A stretch of 64,000 nt of DNA from Streptomyces albidoflavus (GTDB taxonomy: Bacteria; Actinomycetota; Actinomycetes; Streptomycetales; Streptomycetaceae). Positions within the stretch are counted from its first letter, which is position 1. Every line of letters starts with the position of its first letter. Shown here one piece after another: positions 15,641 through 23,868 of the stretch. The notes under the pieces were generated by a model. The model saw only the letters and a program-made list of their open reading frames with translations. It searched no databases and was not told the DNA's origin. The stretch lies in assembly GCF_000719955.1 (NCBI RefSeq), contig NZ_JOII01000010.1, forward strand, positions 62,001 through 126,000. Direction: 5' to 3'. A program made the translations under genes and the position numbers.

Positions 15641-18301
15641 ATGGCACGGGAGAACGCCCAGGCCGTACCGTCCGGAGCACTCTGGGAACGGGACGCGGAA
15701 CTGGCCGCCGTCTCCGCCGCGGTCGACGGACTCTGCGAGGGACACGACACCGGCGGCCTGCTGGTCTTCACCGGCGAGGCGGGCATCGGCAAGACGGCGG
15801 TACTCGGCGAGGTCGAGCGGGTCGCCGCCGGCCGCTGCACCGTGTGGACGGCACGCGGCGGCGAGACCGTCACCTCCGTCCCCTTCCACGTCGTCCGTCA
15901 GCTCCTCCAGCCCGCCCTGGTCTCCCTCGGCCCCGTCGAGGCCCGCGAGTACCTCGGCGACTGGTACGAGATCGCCGGTCCCGCCCTCGGCATCGCCCAG
16001 CCCGGCGGCCGTCAGGTCGACCCGCAGGGCGTCGTCGACGGACTGGTCGCCGCCGTCAGCCGCCTGGTCATGCTCCACTGGCCGCTCATCCTCGTCATCG
16101 ACGACGCCCACTGGGCCGACCAGGAGTCGCTGCGCTGGCTCGCCGCCTTCGCCGAGCGCCTCGACGACCTGCCGGTCCTGCTCGTCGTCGCCCACCGGGA
16201 CGGCGAGGCCACCGGCGACAGCGCCCGCCACCTGGAGACCGTCGGCCGGGCCGCGCGCCCCGGCACCAGCCTCGCCACCCTCACCGCCTTCACCCCCGAC
16301 GCCACCGCCGGCCTGACCCGCGCCACCCTCGGCGAGGGCGCCGACGACCCGTTCTGCCGGGAGGTCTGGGCCGTCACCGGCGGCAACCCGTACGAGACCG
16401 TCGAACTCCTCGCCAAGGTCCGCGCCGCCGGGATGGAACCGGTCGAGTCGACCGCCGGCGCCCTGCGCGAACTCAACGCCAAGGCGCGCGGCCGCGGCCT
16501 GGTCGCCACCCTCGAAGGGCTCGGCACCGACGCCACCAAGCTCGCCTGGTCCGCCGCCGTCCTCGGCACCAACATCACCCTGCGGCTCGCCGCCGAACTC
16601 ACCGGCCTCGGCACGGAGGACGCCGCCCACGGCGCCCGCCTGCTGCGCGAGGCCCGCATCCTCACCGGTGGCGACGACGCCCTGGAGTTCGTCCACCCGC
16701 TCATCGCCACCGCCGTCTACCAGTCCGTCCCCGCGGCCGCCCGCACCGCCCTGCACGGACAGGCCGCCTGGGCCGTCACCCGCTCCGGCCGCAGCGCCGC
16801 CGAAGCCTCCCGCCACCTGCTGGAGGTCCACCCCGACGACGACCCCGAGATCGTCGACCAGTTGCGCCGCGCCGCCCGCGAACACCTCGCCGTCGGCGCC
16901 CCCGAGGCCGCCTACCGCTGCCTGGAACGGGCACTCGCCGAACCCCCGCTCCCCGAGACGCACGCCACCGTCCTCTACGAACTGGGCTGCGCCGCCCTGC
17001 TCACCTCACCCAACGGCACCGTCGCCCACCTGCGCGCCGCCCTCGCCATGGACGGCCTCGAACCCGGCACCCGTACCGACTCCGTCTGCCGCCTCTCCCA
17101 GGCCCTCGTCCACCTCGGCCACGTCAGCGAGGCCGTACAGACCATCGGCCGCGAGGCCGCCCGCCTGGAACCGGGACCCGACCGGATGCGGCTCCAGGCC
17201 GTCCACTACATGTGGGAGGGCATCCACACCGGCGAGGCCGACGCCCTCGAACGCTCCCGCGTGCTCCGTGAGATCGCCCAGCCCCTCACCGGCCGCGACA
17301 ACTCCGAGCGGGCCCTGCTCATCCTGCGCGCCTTCGACGCCATGACGCGCGGCGAGAACGCCGAACTCGTCGTGGAACTCTGCGACCGCGCCCTCGTCAA
17401 CGGCCGGCTCGCACCCGGACTCGGCTGGACCGACACCGAGTGGAGCTTCGAACTCCTCATCATGCTCGGCGGCAGCTACCTCTTCGCCGACCGCCTCGAC
17501 CGCGCCGAGGCACTCTTCGCCGAGGCCCTGCGCATCTACGAGATCTCCGGCTGGAGCGGCGGCCACCTCGCCATCGCCCACGCCTTCGTCGGCTACGTCC
17601 ACCGCAGGCGCGGACGGCTGGTCGAGGCCGAGGGCTATCTGCGCGAGAGCCTCCGGCTCGCCGACCGCGTCGGCGAGGAACTGCCCATGCACTGGGACGC
17701 CGCCTGCATGCTCATCGACACGCTGCTCTGCCGCGGCCACCTCGGCAGGGCCCAGGAGATCGCCGACCGCTACCACTTCGGCCCGCCCTACCCGTCGATC
17801 CTGATCCTCCCCGACGCCCAGTCCGTCCGCGGCCGCCTCCTCCTCGCCCAGGGCCGTACCAAGGAAGCCATCGACGAGCTCGAATCCGCCTCCCACGCCG
17901 CCGCCGAGACCGACCGCTACAACACGGTCCTCGCTCCCTGGCAGCACCTCCTCGCCCGCGCCGTCGCCCCACGCGACCCCCGCCGCGCCGCAGAACTCGC
18001 CGCCGACGCCCGCCGCCAGGCCGAACGCTTCGGCACCGACACCGCCATAGGAGAGGCCCTGCGGTGTGCCGCCGCCCTGGAGACGGGGCAGCGGGCCACG
18101 AGCCTGCTGGCCCGGGCGGTCGCCTACCTGGAGTCGTCGCCGTGTGCGTACGAGCATGCGGAGGCGCGGGTGGCGTACGGGATCGCGGCCCGGGACGCGG
18201 GGGAGCTGACTCGGGGTCTGACGCTGGCGAGGGCCTGCGGGGCGGACACGTTGGCGGCCAGGGCGCGGGATGTGCTGCGGGAGGGGCGGGGGTGGGGGTG
18301 A
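15641..18301 (+). CDS. Large AAA-type ATPase with TPR-like repeats, LAL regulator-like but lacking a LuxR HTH
   Basis: This 886-residue protein has Walker A GEAGIGKTAV (about 44-53), Walker B LILVIDDAHWAD (about 149-160), sensor-like LLVVAHRDGE, and a long alpha-helical repeat region from about 400. This is the architecture of LAL-type (MalT-like) regulators, which normally end in a LuxR-type DNA-binding domain. Here the protein stops at RARDVLREGRGWG with no helix-turn-helix, and the 170 bases after the stop hold no remnant of one. Codons in the last 55-60 positions shift from C-ending to G-ending. A strong ribosome site (GGGGGAGGAG) precedes ATG 15641. It is either an HTH-free signalling ATPase or a truncated regulator. 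Confidence 0.88.
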   Translation: MARENAQAVPSGALWERDAELAAVSAAVDGLCEGHDTGGLLVFTGEAGIGKTAVLGEVERVAAGRCTVWTARGGETVTSVPFHVVRQLLQPALVSLGPVEAREYLGDWYEIAGPALGIAQPGGRQVDPQGVVDGLVAAVSRLVMLHWPLILVIDDAHWADQESLRWLAAFAERLDDLPVLLVVAHRDGEATGDSARHLETVGRAARPGTSLATLTAFTPDATAGLTRATLGEGADDPFCREVWAVTGGNPYETVELLAKVRAAGMEPVESTAGALRELNAKARGRGLVATLEGLGTDATKLAWSAAVLGTNITLRLAAELTGLGTEDAAHGARLLREARILTGGDDALEFVHPLIATAVYQSVPAAARTALHGQAAWAVTRSGRSAAEASRHLLEVHPDDDPEIVDQLRRAAREHLAVGAPEAAYRCLERALAEPPLPETHATVLYELGCAALLTSPNGTVAHLRAALAMDGLEPGTRTDSVCRLSQALVHLGHVSEAVQTIGREAARLEPGPDRMRLQAVHYMWEGIHTGEADALERSRVLREIAQPLTGRDNSERALLILRAFDAMTRGENAELVVELCDRALVNGRLAPGLGWTDTEWSFELLIMLGGSYLFADRLDRAEALFAEALRIYEISGWSGGHLAIAHAFVGYVHRRRGRLVEAEGYLRESLRLADRVGEELPMHWDAACMLIDTLLCRGHLGRAQEIADRYHFGPPYPSILILPDAQSVRGRLLLAQGRTKEAIDELESASHAAAETDRYNTVLAPWQHLLARAVAPRDPRRAAELAADARRQAERFGTDTAIGEALRCAAALETGQRATSLLARAVAYLESSPCAYEHAEARVAYGIAARDAGELTRGLTLARACGADTLAARARDVLREGRGWG

Positions 18302-18472
18302 CTCCCGGCCCGTCGTGACGAGCCTGCCTCCTCCCGCGCGGCGCCGACAGGTCGACCCCCTTCACGAGTGCGCCCCCCACGCCCCCACGCACCCCCCTGA
18401 CCGGCACTTCTGCGCGGCCATCCGAACACCTAGGGTGGAGTCGATCACTGCTGAGCGGGAGAGGGGACGGCG

Positions 18473-19528
18473 ATGACCGAGGAAGCGGTACGCGTGCGGG
18501 TCGAGGGGCGGGTCGGGCGGATCACCCTGAACCGGCCGCGTGCTCTCAACGCCCTCAATCACGTTATGGTGGAGCGGATCGCCGAGGCGCTGGACGCCTG
18601 GGAGCACGATCCGGCCGTCACCACCGTCGTCGTGGAGGGTGCGGGGGAGCGGGGGCTCTGTGCGGGCGGTGACGTGCGGGCCATCCGGGAGGACGCCCTG
18701 CGCGGCGAACTGGACGCCCCGCTCGCCTTCTGGCGCGACGAGTACACGCTGAACGCCCGGATCGCCCGGTACCCGAAGCCGTACGTCGCGCTGATGGACG
18801 GCATCGTCATGGGCGGCGGGGTCGGGATCTCGGCCCACGGGAGCGTCCGTGTCGTCACCGAGAGGTCGCTGGTGGCCATGCCGGAGACCGGGATCGGGTT
18901 CGTGCCGGACGTCGGCGGGACCTACCTGCTCTCCCGTGCTCCCGGCGAACTCGGCACCCACCTCGCCCTCACCGGCCGGCCGGTCGGCGCCGGTGACGCG
19001 CTGCTCTGCGGGCTCGCCGACCACTACGTCCCGTCGGCCGGACTCCCCGCCCTGGTCGAGGCGCTGGCCCAGGCCCCGGAGGGTGAGGACGCCGCCGCGA
19101 CCGTCGCCCGCCTGGCACACCCCGCCCCTGAGGGCGAACTCGCCGCCCAGCGTGGGTGGATCGACGCCTGCTGGTCCGCGCCCACCGTGGAGGAGGCGCT
19201 GGAGCGGCTCCAGGAGTCGGGCGAACCGGCCGCCAAGGAGACCGCCGAGACGGTCCGGGGGCGCTCGCCGCTGGCCCTCAAGACCACCCTGGCCGCCGTG
19301 CGCAGGGCCCGTGCGCTGACCAGCCTCGAAGCCGTCCTCGACCAGGAGTACCGGGTCTCCGCCCATGCGCTGACCTGGCCCGACCTCTCCGAGGGCGTCC
19401 GGGCCCAGGTGGTCGACAAGGACCGGGCGCCCAAGTGGGTGCCCGCGACGCTGGACGCGGTGACGGACGAGGCGGTGGCCGAGGCTTTCGTGCCGCTGGG
19501 CGAGGGCCGGGAACTGGGCCTCGCCTGA
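18473..19528 (+). CDS. 3-hydroxyisobutyryl-CoA hydrolase (enoyl-CoA hydratase/isomerase family)
   Basis: This 351-residue protein is longer than enoyl-CoA hydratases, as hydrolases of valine degradation are. The oxyanion-hole segments GGDVRAIRED and GIVMGGGVGIS are present, and PETGIGFVPDVGGTYLLS carries the Glu and Asp pair of the HIBCH subgroup. It would hydrolyse 3-hydroxyisobutyryl-CoA to the free acid and CoA. GAGAGGGGA lies upstream of ATG 18473, and a TAGGGT -10-like hexamer lies at 18431. No other valine-degradation gene is adjacent; it may instead act on a related acyl-CoA. Confidence 0.9.
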   Translation: MTEEAVRVRVEGRVGRITLNRPRALNALNHVMVERIAEALDAWEHDPAVTTVVVEGAGERGLCAGGDVRAIREDALRGELDAPLAFWRDEYTLNARIARYPKPYVALMDGIVMGGGVGISAHGSVRVVTERSLVAMPETGIGFVPDVGGTYLLSRAPGELGTHLALTGRPVGAGDALLCGLADHYVPSAGLPALVEALAQAPEGEDAAATVARLAHPAPEGELAAQRGWIDACWSAPTVEEALERLQESGEPAAKETAETVRGRSPLALKTTLAAVRRARALTSLEAVLDQEYRVSAHALTWPDLSEGVRAQVVDKDRAPKWVPATLDAVTDEAVAEAFVPLGEGRELGLA

Positions 19529-19537
19529 CGGGACCGG

Positions 19538-20605
19538 TCAGCCGGACTCGCCGAGTACCGCGCCCAGGTCGTACCGGACCGGCTCCGCGAGCTGCGCGTA
19601 CGTGCAGCTCTCCGGGGTGCGGTCCGGGCGCCAGCGCTTGAACTGGGTGGTGTGGCGGAAGCGGGTGCCCTCCATGTGGTCGTACCCGACCTCGCAGACG
19701 CGTTCCGGGCGCAGCGGTACCCACGACAGGTCCTTCGTGCCCGACCAGCGGCTCGGCGCGCCCGGCAGCCGGGCCTCCTCGTGGGCGGCCGCCTCGCCCC
19801 ACGCCGCCCACGGGTGGTCGGCCACCGACTCCAGCCGCAGCGGCTCCAGTTCGGCGATCAGCTCGGTGCGCCGGCGGGCGGTGAAGGCGGCGCAGACGCC
19901 GACGTGCTGGAGGGTGCCCGCGTCGTCGTAGAGGCCCAGCAGCAGGGAGCCGACGCCGGTGCCGCCCCGGTGGGTGCGGTAGCCGGCCACCACGCAGTCG
20001 GCGGTGCGGCCGTGCTTGATCTTGTACATGACGCGTTCGTTCGGCCGGTAGCCGAGGTTCAGCGGCTTGGCCACCACGCCGTCCAGCCCCGCCCCCTCGA
20101 ACTGGTCGAACCACCGTTCCGCCAGCTCGGGATCGCGGGTGGCCGGAGCCACGTGGAGCGGCGGAGCGGCCTCGCCCAGCTCCTCCTCCAGCAGCGCCCG
20201 CCGTGCGGTGAGGGGGCGGGTGGTCAGGTCCTCGTCGCCGAGGGCCAGCAGGTCGAAGGCGACGAAGGAGGCCGGGTTCCTCTCCGCCAGCATCCGCACC
20301 CGGGAGGCGGCCGGGTGGATGCGCTCGGAGAGCAGCTCGAAGTCGAGCCGCCCGTCGCGCGCCATCACGATCTCCCCGTCCACCACGCACCGCTCGGGCA
20401 GCCGCTCCAGCAGCGCCGCCACCAGCTCCGGGAAGTACCGGGTGAGCGTCTTGCCGGTGCGGCTGCCCAGCTCCAGCTCCGGCCCGTCCCGGAAGACCAG
20501 GGCCCGGAAGCCGTCCCACTTCGCCTCGTACTGCATCCCCGGCGGAATCCGTGCCACGGACTTGGCGAGCATCGGCTTCACAGGGGGCATCACCGGCAGG
20601 TCCAT
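19538..20605 (-). CDS. ATP-dependent DNA ligase (LigC type)
   Basis: This 355-residue ligase has the adenylation motif YEAKWDGFR with catalytic Lys29, VVDGEIV (motif III), FVAFDLLALG (IIIa), DGVVAK (IV) and YKIKHGRTADCVV (V), followed by an OB-fold domain. It has no polymerase or nuclease domain, matching stand-alone LigC-type ligases of bacterial end joining or repair. ATG 20605 is used because the next upstream codons would intrude into the shared promoter. It is divergent from a LigD-type polymerase gene across 53 bases, so both are probably co-regulated. No Ku gene lies in the window. Confidence 0.92.
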   Translation of the reverse strand: MDLPVMPPVKPMLAKSVARIPPGMQYEAKWDGFRALVFRDGPELELGSRTGKTLTRYFPELVAALLERLPERCVVDGEIVMARDGRLDFELLSERIHPAASRVRMLAERNPASFVAFDLLALGDEDLTTRPLTARRALLEEELGEAAPPLHVAPATRDPELAERWFDQFEGAGLDGVVAKPLNLGYRPNERVMYKIKHGRTADCVVAGYRTHRGGTGVGSLLLGLYDDAGTLQHVGVCAAFTARRRTELIAELEPLRLESVADHPWAAWGEAAAHEEARLPGAPSRWSGTKDLSWVPLRPERVCEVGYDHMEGTRFRHTTQFKRWRPDRTPESCTYAQLAEPVRYDLGAVLGESG

Positions 20606-20620
20606 ACCCCGAGTCTGCCC

Positions 20621-20635
20621 GATATGCGGCATATC
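20621..20635. promoter_or_regulatory. Palindrome in the shared ligase/polymerase promoter
   Basis: GATATGC-G-GCATATC is a perfect 7-bp inverted repeat with a one-base centre, an AT-rich site inside a 53-base divergent promoter. A TACGGT -10-like hexamer at 20647-20652 would start transcription at or next to ATG 20659, giving a leaderless mRNA. Confidence 0.5.
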
Positions 20636-20658
20636 CGCTGGCGGCCTACGGTGGCCGC

Positions 20659-21687
20659 ATGGGATCGGAAGCGGTGCAACTCGAGGTCGACGGGCACAGC
20701 GTGCGGCTCTCCCACCCGGACAAGGTGTGGTTCCCCGAGCGCGGCTTCACCAAGCTGGACGTCGCCCAGTACTTCCTCGCCGTCCAGGGCGGCGTCACCC
20801 GCGCCCTGCGCCGGCGGCCCACCACCCTCCAGCGCTTCCCCGACGGCGTGGACGGCGAGTTCTTCTACCAGAAGCGCGCGCCGAAGAACAAGCCCGACTG
20901 GCTGGAGACCGCCCGCATCTCCTTCCCCAGCGGCCGCCACGCCGACGAGATCTGCCCCGACTCCCCGGCCGCCGTCCTGTGGGCCGTCAACCTCGGCTGC
21001 CTCACCTTCCACCCCTGGCCGGTGCGGGCCCCGGACACCGAGCACCCCGACGAGCTGCGCGTCGACCTCGACCCGCAGCCCGGCACGGACTTCCGCGACG
21101 CCGTCGCCGCCGCCCAGACCCTGCGCGAGATCCTCGACGAGTACGGCCTGCGCGGCTGGCCCAAGACCTCCGGCGGGCGCGGCCTGCACGTCTTCATCCC
21201 GATCGAGCCGGTCGAGCCCTTCGTGGAGGTCCGCAGGGCCGCCATCGCGCTGGCCCGCGAGATCGAGCGCCGTATGCCCGAGCGGGTCACCACGGCCTGG
21301 TGGAAGGAGGAGCGCGGCGAGCGCATCTTCGTCGACTACAACCAGACCGCCCGCGACCGCACCATCGCCGGTGCCTACTCCGTCCGCGGCAAGCCCCACG
21401 CCCCGGTCTCCGCCCCGCTGCGCTGGGACGAACTGGACGACGCCGACCCCCGCGACTTCGACCTCCTCACCATGCAGGCCCGCTACGCCGCCCTCGGCGA
21501 CGTGCACGCCGACATCGACGACCACGCCTACCGCCTCGACCCCCTCCTGGAACTGGCCGCCCGCGACGCGGCCGAACACGGCCTGGAGGACCTGCCCTAC
21601 CCGCCGGACCACCCCAAGATGCCGGGTGAACCCCCCCGCGTACAGCCGAGCAGGGCCCGCCGCGACCCCGGCGACTCCGGAGACTGA
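20659..21687 (+). CDS. LigD-type DNA polymerase/primase domain protein (non-homologous end joining)
   Basis: This 342-residue protein is a stand-alone archaeo-eukaryotic-primase-like polymerase (LigD PolDom). Visible motifs are LSHPDKVWFPERG near the N-terminus, EFFYQKRAPKNKPDW, the catalytic DLDPQPG (two Asp), TSGGRGLHVFIP and VDYNQTARDRTIAGAYSVRG (quoted here up to the 20-residue limit). It would fill or extend ends during double-strand break repair with the divergent ligase. The C-terminal 30 residues are Pro/Arg-rich. Separate polymerase and ligase genes, rather than a fused LigD, are usual in Streptomyces. Confidence 0.93.
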   Translation: MGSEAVQLEVDGHSVRLSHPDKVWFPERGFTKLDVAQYFLAVQGGVTRALRRRPTTLQRFPDGVDGEFFYQKRAPKNKPDWLETARISFPSGRHADEICPDSPAAVLWAVNLGCLTFHPWPVRAPDTEHPDELRVDLDPQPGTDFRDAVAAAQTLREILDEYGLRGWPKTSGGRGLHVFIPIEPVEPFVEVRRAAIALAREIERRMPERVTTAWWKEERGERIFVDYNQTARDRTIAGAYSVRGKPHAPVSAPLRWDELDDADPRDFDLLTMQARYAALGDVHADIDDHAYRLDPLLELAARDAAEHGLEDLPYPPDHPKMPGEPPRVQPSRARRDPGDSGD

Positions 21688-21716
21688 GGCGGGCCCGGGA
21701 CCGTACGTCCCCGCGC

Positions 21717-21989
21717 CTACGCCCCCGGCCCCTGCGGCGCCGAACCGTCGGCCCGGCCGTAGCGGCGCTCGAACTGGGCGACGCGGCCCTCGGTGTCCAC
21801 CGTGCGGGCCTTGCCGGTGTAGAAGGGGTGGCTCTCGGAGGAGATCTCGACGTCGATCACCGGGTAGGTGTTGCCGTCGTCCCAGTCGATCGTCCGGTCG
21901 CTGGTCGCCGTCGACCGGGTCAGGAACGCGTACCCGGCCGACTTGTCACGGAAGACGACGGGACCGTACGCGGGATCGTTCTGCTTCAT
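21717..21989 (-). CDS. rpmE2: Type B 50S ribosomal protein L31 (zinc-independent paralogue)
   Basis: This 90-residue protein opens [15 protein letters not shown], carries [11 protein letters not shown], and ends with [16 protein letters not shown], the features of type B L31. The zinc-binding cysteines of type A L31 are absent, so this form works without zinc. In Streptomyces such paralogues are often induced by zinc limitation through Zur, but I see no AT-rich Zur-like palindrome in the 100 bases upstream. ATG 21989 gives the conserved family start. It lies alone, convergent with the polymerase gene. Confidence 0.95.
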   Translation of the reverse strand: MKQNDPAYGPVVFRDKSAGYAFLTRSTATSDRTIDWDDGNTYPVIDVEISSESHPFYTGKARTVDTEGRVAQFERRYGRADGSAPQGPGA

Positions 21990-22088
21990 ACCGGCGCTCC
22001 TCGGATTCGGCCGTACGGGCGCCGGAGGCCCGGTGCCCACCCTCTCCAGCCTGAGGGCCCGGGCGGATGCCCGCCAGCGCACGCCGTC

Positions 22089-23710
22089 CTACGGGCGAGC
22101 GGGCTCGTCGGCCGGGGGAACCAGGTGCCTTACCTCGGGCTCGCGCTCGGCCAGGTCGCGGGCGGTCGTCAGCAGCTCCGCGTCGTAGCCGGTGAGGCGG
22201 GCGCCGTGCTGGCGCAGGTGCTCGGACCAGGAGGCGACCTCGAAGACCTCCACCCAGCGGCGGGGGTCGGCCGCGTCCTGGTAGAGGTTCCAGCGCAGGG
22301 CGCCGGTGCGCCGCCGGGAGACGGCCGCCTCGGCCATCGCCGCACGGAACCGCTCCGCCCGGTCCTCAGGCACCTCGTAGGCGACCTCGACCAGGACCGG
22401 GCCGTCGTCGGGATCGACGGGAAGGGCCAGCGCCGGTTCCGGCCAGGGGCCACGATGGTCCGGTCGAGTGTGCCGGTCCGCTCGCGCAGCGGCAGCCAGG
22501 TCAGCGAGGCCGCCGACGCCAGCAGCAGCCCCGCCGACACGAGCAGCGTCTCGGCGGTGCCGATGCCGTCGGCGAGCAGGCCCCACAGGAGCGTGCCGAT
22601 GCCCTGGCCGCCCATGAAGACCATGAGGTAGACGGCGAGGCCGCGCGCCCGCACCCAGCCGGGCAGGGCCAGTTGCAGAGTGGCGTTGAGGGTCGAGAGC
22701 GCGTACAGCCAGCCCACGCCCGCCACCACCAGGACCACCGCCACCGGCACCGGCTGCCGCAGTACGGCGGCGGCCAGCGTGCCCGCCGCGAACGCCACCG
22801 TGCTGACGGCCAGCAGCACGTTGCGCCCGAGCCGCTCGCGCACCCGCCCGATGGTGACGGCCCCGACGATGGCCCCCGCCCCGAGCGCCCCCAGCAGCAG
22901 CCCGTACCCGCCCGAGCCCAGCCCCAGGCGCCGCTCGGCGACGACCGGCAGCAGGCCCCAGAGCGCCGAGGCCGGGACGACGAAGAGGCCCGAGCGCAGC
23001 AGCACCCGGCGTACACCCGGCGCGTTGCGCACGTAGCGGGTGCCGGAGGCCAGGGCGGGGCGCATCCGCTCCCGGTCGCCCGCACCGTGGCGGGCCCGGT
23101 GCCAGCCGAGCAGGGCGGCGAGGACGCCGAGGAAGGAGACGGCGTTGAGGGCGAAGACGACGTCGGGCCCGGTCGCGGCGACCAGCAGCCCGGCCACCGC
23201 CGGGCCGATCGCCCGGGCCACGTTGACGTTGAGGCTGCCCAGCGCCGCCGCGGCCGGGATCTGCTCACGCGGCACCAGCTCCGGCTGGATCGCCTGCCAC
23301 CCCGGGCTCATCAGCGCCTGGCCGCAGCCGATCAGGAAGGTCAGGGCGATCAGGACGGCCGGTGTGGTCAGCCCCGCCGCCGTCAGCGCGGCCAGGGCCG
23401 CGCAGAGCGCCGCCATCACCCCGGAGAGCGTCATCAGCAGCGCCCGCCGGTCCAGCACGTCGGCGAGGACGCCGGCGGGCAGCGACAGGAAGAGCACCGG
23501 CAGCAGGGAGGCCGCCTGCACCGCGGCGGTCAGGGTGGGCGCGTTGGGCTGCTGGACCAGCATCCACTGCGCCCCGACGGTCTGCATCCAGGTCCCCACG
23601 TTGGAGCCGAGCTGCGCGCTCCACAGCACCCGGAAGGTACGCCCGCGCAGCGGTGCCCAGGAGGACGGGCCGTTCTCCCGGGCACCGCCGTCGTGCTTCT
23701 GCTGCGTCAT
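22089..23710 (-). pseudogene. MFS transporter with C-terminal ABM-like domain, interrupted by a one-base frameshift
   Basis: ATG 23710 (MTQQKHDGG) begins an MFS exporter of about 420 residues with 12 membrane segments (WSAQLGSNVGTWMQTVGAQW, LGALGAGAIVGAVTIG, FMGGQGIGTLLWG). After ERTGTLDRTIV the reading frame breaks near 22447-22452, at GGCCCC on the coding strand. The next frame continues WPEPALALPVDPDDGPVL and an ABM-like domain (RRTGALRWNLYQDAADP, WSEHLRQH) to 22089. Restoring one base gives about 540 residues, the usual size for this MFS-plus-monooxygenase-like family. This is either a real frameshift or a sequencing error. As it stands the product would end in an unrelated tail. The substrate is unknown. 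Confidence 0.82.
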
Positions 23711-23819
23711 GACCGCTCTCCCGCCGCGAGGCCGGTGTCCGTCACCCGGCAGAGCCACGCTGACCGACATCGGCGCGCCCCGCACCCGCGGGCACCCGTA
23801 CGGCCCCCGGCACGACGGA

Positions 23820-23851
23820 GGGGGCCGCCGGCGCGAACGCCGACGGCCCCC
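23820..23851 (-). terminator. Terminator hairpin after the cupredoxin-DUF1080 gene
   Basis: A 14-base stem with a single mismatch (23820-23833 with 23838-23851) closed by a CGAA tetraloop, 17 bases beyond the minus-strand stop at 23869. It ends the two-gene oxidative operon. Confidence 0.85.
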
Positions 23852-23868
23852 GGTACCCGTGGTGCGGG

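Noticed and set aside
15502..17271. Long Arg/Pro-rich open frame on the plus strand
   Set aside because: It is a shadow of the AAA ATPase gene in another frame with no recognisable domain.
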